From NCBI GenBank assembly GCA_040752115.1, contig JBFMFB010000055.1, positions 1-8,543 on the forward strand: a DNA stretch of 8,543 bases, read 5' to 3'. Position numbers and translations under genes: made by a program. The DNA comes from JBFMFB01 sp040752115 (GTDB lineage Bacteria; Pseudomonadota; Gammaproteobacteria; Burkholderiales; Sulfuricellaceae). The notes beneath the pieces were generated by a model, which was given only the letters and a program-made list of their open reading frames with translations, did no database searches and was not told the DNA's origin. Positions 6,036-8,543 of this stretch are shown here, piece after piece (the stretch's first letter is position 1; every line of letters starts with the position of its first letter).

Positions 6036-6082
6036 AACAGGTTGCGGTTTGGTGCAATGCGCTTCGCTTATTGCACCCTACA
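6029..6082. repeat. REP-like hairpin element, left of the Yip1-like gene
   Basis: GGTGCAAT (6051-6058) pairs perfectly with ATTGCACC (6070-6077) around a GC-rich 11-base loop. The 54-bp stretch recurs at 6835-6888 with three mismatches. The TTTGGTGCAATGCGCTTCGC pattern is a common intergenic REP type. Between here and the ribosome site at 6174 I see nothing further. Confidence 0.8.
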
Positions 6083-6173
6083 TTGCGCTGAAACCGTTCA
6101 CTTCTCTGCGCAAAAATACCCAGCAACTTTCGTCAACTATTCGGGTCTATTTGGTCATCTGGTCCTTATCTGG

Positions 6174-6180
6174 AAGGAGG
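6174..6180 (+). promoter_or_regulatory. Ribosome binding site deciding the start at 6187
   Basis: AAGGAGG lies six bases before ATG 6187. The frame is open further upstream to an ATG at 6007, but that part is repeat DNA without a ribosome site, so 6187 is the real start. Confidence 0.85.
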
Positions 6181-6186
6181 TCCATC

Positions 6187-6780
6187 ATGGCACAACTCAA
6201 TTTACCTCACATGCCTCATTTCGAAATGTGGGATACGTTTTCCAAGAGCCATATATCTGTCTTGAGGCTGTTTCTTCTCTATACCGTGCCGTTGTCCGTG
6301 ATTCCGCCGGCGATGCTTTATTACGCCAGCGTCGCCTATCGCGAACAGTTACTGCCGGTATTGCCGGCATTGAGCCATATGCAGTTGCAGACCATCGGCG
6401 TCGCGTTCTTCCTTGCCGAACTGGTGATGACTTTCGTGGTTGCATGGGTCGTTCAACGCCTGGGCAGCGTGATTGACATCAGGCCCGCCTTCGAGGATGC
6501 CTATAAGCTGGCGGTAGTGGTGCCGACGCCGTTATGGCTCGCGCCTCTGTTCCTGTTCGTTCCCAGCTTCATGCTCAACCTCACGGTAGCTTCGATCGCG
6601 CTGATGCTCTCCGGCATGCTGATCTTCTACACTGTGCCGGCCATCCTCAAGGTCGAGGAAAGAGGCCACGCGATGCTGTTGTCCGCCTGCATCCTGCCGG
6701 TTGGAGCGGTGGCATGGGCTGCGATGTTGTATCTCACGCTGATCACATGGAGCATGGTCACATCCCATCCATTGCTGTGA
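6187..6780 (+). CDS. Yip1-like (PF04893-type) multi-pass inner-membrane protein
   Basis: The 197-residue protein has five predicted membrane helices, at about 26-48, 68-92, 113-131, 132-153 and 162-187. It begins with a short cytosolic-looking N-terminus containing several His and Met residues (MAQLNLPHMPHFEMW). The arrangement SHISVLRLFLLYTVPLSVIP followed by PAMLYYAS resembles the bacterial Yip1-domain family (PF04893, formerly DUF1282), whose function is poorly defined. That assignment is by sequence feel, not a search. A strong ribosome site fixes the start. The gene has its own upstream region and no co-directional partner: it is bracketed by two 54-bp near-identical REP elements 806 bases apart. 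Codon use resembles the GC-rich neighbours, so it is probably native. Confidence 0.72.
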   Translation: MAQLNLPHMPHFEMWDTFSKSHISVLRLFLLYTVPLSVIPPAMLYYASVAYREQLLPVLPALSHMQLQTIGVAFFLAELVMTFVVAWVVQRLGSVIDIRPAFEDAYKLAVVVPTPLWLAPLFLFVPSFMLNLTVASIALMLSGMLIFYTVPAILKVEERGHAMLLSACILPVGAVAWAAMLYLTLITWSMVTSHPLL

Positions 6781-6834
6781 ACTAAAGCCCGCGTAGCCGT
6801 ATGTGGCATTGGGCGGGCCGGGGTCTTGCACCAC

Positions 6835-6888
6835 CACATTCGACAGGCTGCGGTTTGGTGCAATGCGCTTTGCTTATTGCACCCTACA
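6835..6888. repeat. REP-like hairpin element, right of the Yip1-like gene
   Basis: Second copy of 6029-6082, in the same orientation with three mismatches. Its stem is GGTGCAAT (6857-6864) with ATTGCACC (6876-6883). To its left, at about 6815-6834, is a diverged copy of the GGGGTCAGGTCTTGCATT repeat (GGGTCTTGCACC). The element sits between the stop of the Yip1-like gene and the stop of thyA, which are convergent. Confidence 0.8.
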
Positions 6889-6913
6889 ACCGTTCGGCCT
6901 CGCCTCCCGAGAA

Positions 6914-7935
6914 CTACACCGCCACCGGCGCCTTGATTGCCGGGTGGCACTGGTAGCCTTCCAGTTCGAAATCCTCGAAGCGGTACTGGTCTATCGCCGC
7001 CGGCTTGCGCTTGATGACGAGCTTGGGCAGCGGATAGGGCTCGCGCGAAAGCTGGAGCTTCACCTGCTCCAGGTGGTTGAGGTAGACGTGCACGTCGCCG
7101 CCGGTCCAGACGAAATCGCCGACTTCCAGGCCGCACTGCTGCGCCATCATGTGGGTGAGCAGCGCGTAGGAGGCGATGTTGAACGGCACGCCGAGGAAGC
7201 TGTCGGCCGAGCGCNNNNNNNNNNNNNNNNNNNNNNNNNNNNNNNNNNNNNNNNNNNNNNNNNNNNNNNNNNNNNNNNNNNNNNNNNNNNNNNNNNNNNN
7301 NNNNNNNNNNNNNNGTGCACGTCGCCGCCGGTCCAGACGAAATCGCCGACTTCCAGGCCGCACTGCTGCGCCATCATGTGGGTGAGCAGCGCGTAGGAGG
7401 CGATGTTGAACGGCACGCCGAGGAAGCTGTCGGCCGAGCGCTGGTAGAGCTGGCAGGACAGGCGCCCTTCGGCCACGTAAAACTGGAACAGCAGGTGGCA
7501 CGGCGGCAGCGCCATTTGTGGGATGTCGCCCACGTTCCAGGCGGAGACGATCAGGCGGCGCGAATCGGGGTTGGTCTTGATCTGCTCGACCACTTCCGCG
7601 ATCTGGTCGATCACGCGCCCGTCCGCGGTCTCCCACCGGCGCCATTGCTTGCCGTACACCGGGCCGAGCTCGCCGTTTTCATCCGCCCATTCATCCCAGA
7701 TGGTCACGCCGTTTTCGCGCAGGTACCGGATGTTGGTGTCGCCGTTCAGGAACCACAGCAGTTCGTGGATGATGCTGCGCAGGTGCAGCTTCTTGGTGGT
7801 CACCACCGGGAAGCCCTGCGCCAGGTCGAAGCGCATCTGATAGCCGAACGCGCTGAGGGTGCCGGTGCCGGTGCGGTCTTCCTTTTTGACGCCGGTTTCG
7901 AGGGTGTGGGATAGAAAATCGAGGTACTGCTTCAT
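6914..7935 (-). CDS. thyA: Thymidylate synthase (interrupted by an assembly gap)
   Basis: ThyA methylates dUMP to dTMP using 5,10-methylenetetrahydrofolate, the last step of the pathway fed by Dcd. The gene reads from ATG 7933-7935 to the stop at 6914-6916. It is broken by 100 N (7215-7314) and an exact 127-bp repeat on both sides of them. Removing 227 bases (the gap plus one repeat copy) leaves 795 bases, exactly 264 codons plus stop, the length of E. coli ThyA. The joined protein has the folate/nucleotide residues around EDRTGTGTLSAFG (19-31), the catalytic Cys146 in LPPCHLLFQFY, the dUMP-binding CQLYQRSADSFLGVPFNIAS (161-180) and the C-terminal HPAIKAPVAV. So the gene is intact in the organism and only the assembly is broken. 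Divergent from gltX. Confidence 0.95.
7088..7214. repeat. 127-bp contig-end overlap, left copy (artefact)
   Basis: Identical over all 127 bases to 7315-7441. Both copies are thyA coding sequence and abut the N gap, so this is the shared end of two contigs rather than a biological repeat. Confidence 0.95.
7215..7314. other. Scaffold gap of exactly 100 N
   Basis: A run of 100 N is the conventional placeholder for a gap of unknown size. The flanking identical 127-bp ends indicate the contigs actually overlap, so no real sequence is missing. Confidence 0.97.
7315..7441. repeat. 127-bp contig-end overlap, right copy (artefact)
   Basis: Exact copy of 7088-7214 on the other side of the gap. The length 127 is a common maximum k-mer size in de Bruijn assemblers, which fits contigs sharing one terminal k-mer. 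Confidence 0.95.
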
Positions 7936-7945
7936 CGCCGCGCGG

Positions 7946-7951
7946 CTCCTT
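7946..7951 (-). promoter_or_regulatory. Ribosome binding site of thyA
   Basis: AAGGAG on the minus strand lies ten bases upstream of ATG 7933-7935 and supports this start. Confidence 0.7.
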
Positions 7952-7970
7952 CCGGTGTGTTTTGCCGGCT

Positions 7971-8000
7971 ATTGTAACCGCCTCCACCCGCACTTCCCAA
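7971..8000 (-). promoter_or_regulatory. Possible thyA promoter
   Basis: On the minus strand a TACAAT -10 (7971-7976) lies 18 bases after a weak -35, TTGGGA (7995-8000). It would start transcription about 30 bases before the thyA start codon. This is a pattern match only. Confidence 0.4.
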
Positions 8001-8018
8001 GCTCGCCCGCAAATGTCG

Positions 8019-8024
8019 TAAAAT
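8019..8024 (+). promoter_or_regulatory. Possible -10 element of gltX
   Basis: TAAAAT lies 29 bases before the gltX ATG, the same short-leader layout as for metG. No convincing -35 is visible, and no strong Shine-Dalgarno precedes the ATG. Confidence 0.35.
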
Positions 8025-8053
8025 GGCCGCTTTTCTCAAAACAGCAGAACAAT

Positions 8054-8543
8054 ATGGTACGCACCCGTTTCGCCCCCAGCCCCACCGGCTACCTGCACAT
8101 CGGCGGCGCCCGCACGGCGCTGTATTCCTGGGCTTATGCCCGCAAGCACAAGGGCACCTTCATCCTGCGCATCGAGGACACCGACCTCGAGCGATCCACC
8201 GAGGAATCCGTCAACGCCATTTTCGAGGGGATGAGGTGGCTCGGGCTGGATTACGACGAAGGCCCCTTCTTCCAGATGCAGCGCATGGATCGCTACAAGG
8301 AAGTGATCCAGAAGCTGCTGGACGAAGGCAAGGCCTATTACTGCTACGCCTCCAAGGAAGAGCTTGACGCGCTGCGCGAACAGCAGGTCGCGGCCGGGTT
8401 GAAGCCGCGTTACGACCGGCGCTGGCGCGATTCGAAGGCTACGCCGCCCGCCGGCGTGAAGCCGGTGGTGCGCTTCAAGACGCCGCTCGAAGGCGCAGTG
8501 GTGATCGACGACCTGGTCAAGGGCCGGGTCGTGGTGCAGAACG
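8054..8543 (+). CDS. gltX: Glutamyl-tRNA synthetase, N-terminal part (3' end outside window)
   Basis: GltX charges tRNA-Glu with glutamate in the cytoplasm; the product feeds protein synthesis and tetrapyrrole synthesis. The ATG at 8054 opens MVRTRFAPSPTGYLHIGGAR, the canonical start with the class I HIGH-type motif HIGG (15-18). It is followed by LRIEDTDLERST (38-49) and the connective region. About 163 codons are visible before the window ends, so KMSKS and the anticodon domain cannot be seen. The zinc-site positions of E. coli GluRS are mostly replaced here: only Cys97 remains, with Ala99, Trp124 and Asp126 in the other three. This protein is therefore probably a zinc-free version. Divergent from thyA with 118 bases between the starts. 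Confidence 0.95.
   Translation, partial: MVRTRFAPSPTGYLHIGGARTALYSWAYARKHKGTFILRIEDTDLERSTEESVNAIFEGMRWLGLDYDEGPFFQMQRMDRYKEVIQKLLDEGKAYYCYASKEELDALREQQVAAGLKPRYDRRWRDSKATPPAGVKPVVRFKTPLEGAVVIDDLVKGRVVVQN

Noticed and set aside
6007..6186. Upstream extension of the Yip1-like gene to ATG 6007
   Set aside because: The extra 60 codons are repeat and REP sequence with no ribosome site, whereas ATG 6187 has a strong AAGGAGG.
5862..6476. Plus-strand open frame of 204 codons across the repeats
   Set aside because: It is antisense to VOC remnant 2, runs through repeat DNA and then overlaps the Yip1-like gene in another frame. It has no ribosome site.
7088..7441. A true tandem duplication or insertion within thyA
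   Set aside because: The copies are exactly identical and both abut an exactly 100-N gap, and the collapsed gene has the standard ThyA length. An assembly overlap is far simpler.

Overview
The window looks like a housekeeping stretch of a GC-rich betaproteobacterial chromosome. The evidence is the divergent mrp/apbC-metG pair with dcd downstream of mrp, the protein sequences themselves, and the dense REP-like palindromes between genes. A family such as Gallionellaceae or Sulfuricellaceae (Nitrosomonadales) would fit, but that is inference. An exact 100-N gap shows the sequence comes from a draft scaffold.

Layout. (a) 1-509: 3' end of a transaldolase gene (+). (b) 510-728: a three-hairpin REP-like element and a C/G-rich palindrome. 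(c) 729-2474: dcd and mrp/apbC, both on the minus strand, separated by a long inverted repeat that overlaps the mrp stop codon. (d) 2621-4768: metG, divergent from mrp; its coding sequence contains an in-frame nested palindrome in the linker before the C-terminal tRNA-binding domain. (e) 4769-5340: spacer with a long imperfect hairpin, then a small orphan membrane-protein gene that looks less GC-rich than its neighbours. (f) 5341-6186: no intact gene. It holds a 25-bp-period tandem repeat with a hairpin, two truncated copies of the same VOC/glyoxalase gene end (minus strand), at least three copies of a GGGGTCAGGTCTTGCATT repeat, and two kinds of REP hairpin. (g) 6187-6780: a five-helix Yip1-like inner-membrane protein gene, bracketed by two 54-bp near-identical REP elements. 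(h) 6914-7935: thyA (minus), interrupted by 100 N and an exact 127-bp duplication. Collapsing both restores a 264-codon gene. (i) 8054-8543: 5' end of gltX (+), divergent from thyA.

Functionally the core genes cover pentose-phosphate metabolism (tal), dTMP synthesis (dcd makes dUTP, the precursor of dUMP, which thyA methylates), Fe-S cluster delivery (mrp) and tRNA charging (metG, gltX). I see no new enzymatic or defence system. The unusual content is the repeat biology: several palindromic families packed into under 2 kb, one inside an essential gene, two fused to VOC gene fragments, and no mobilising transposase in the window.
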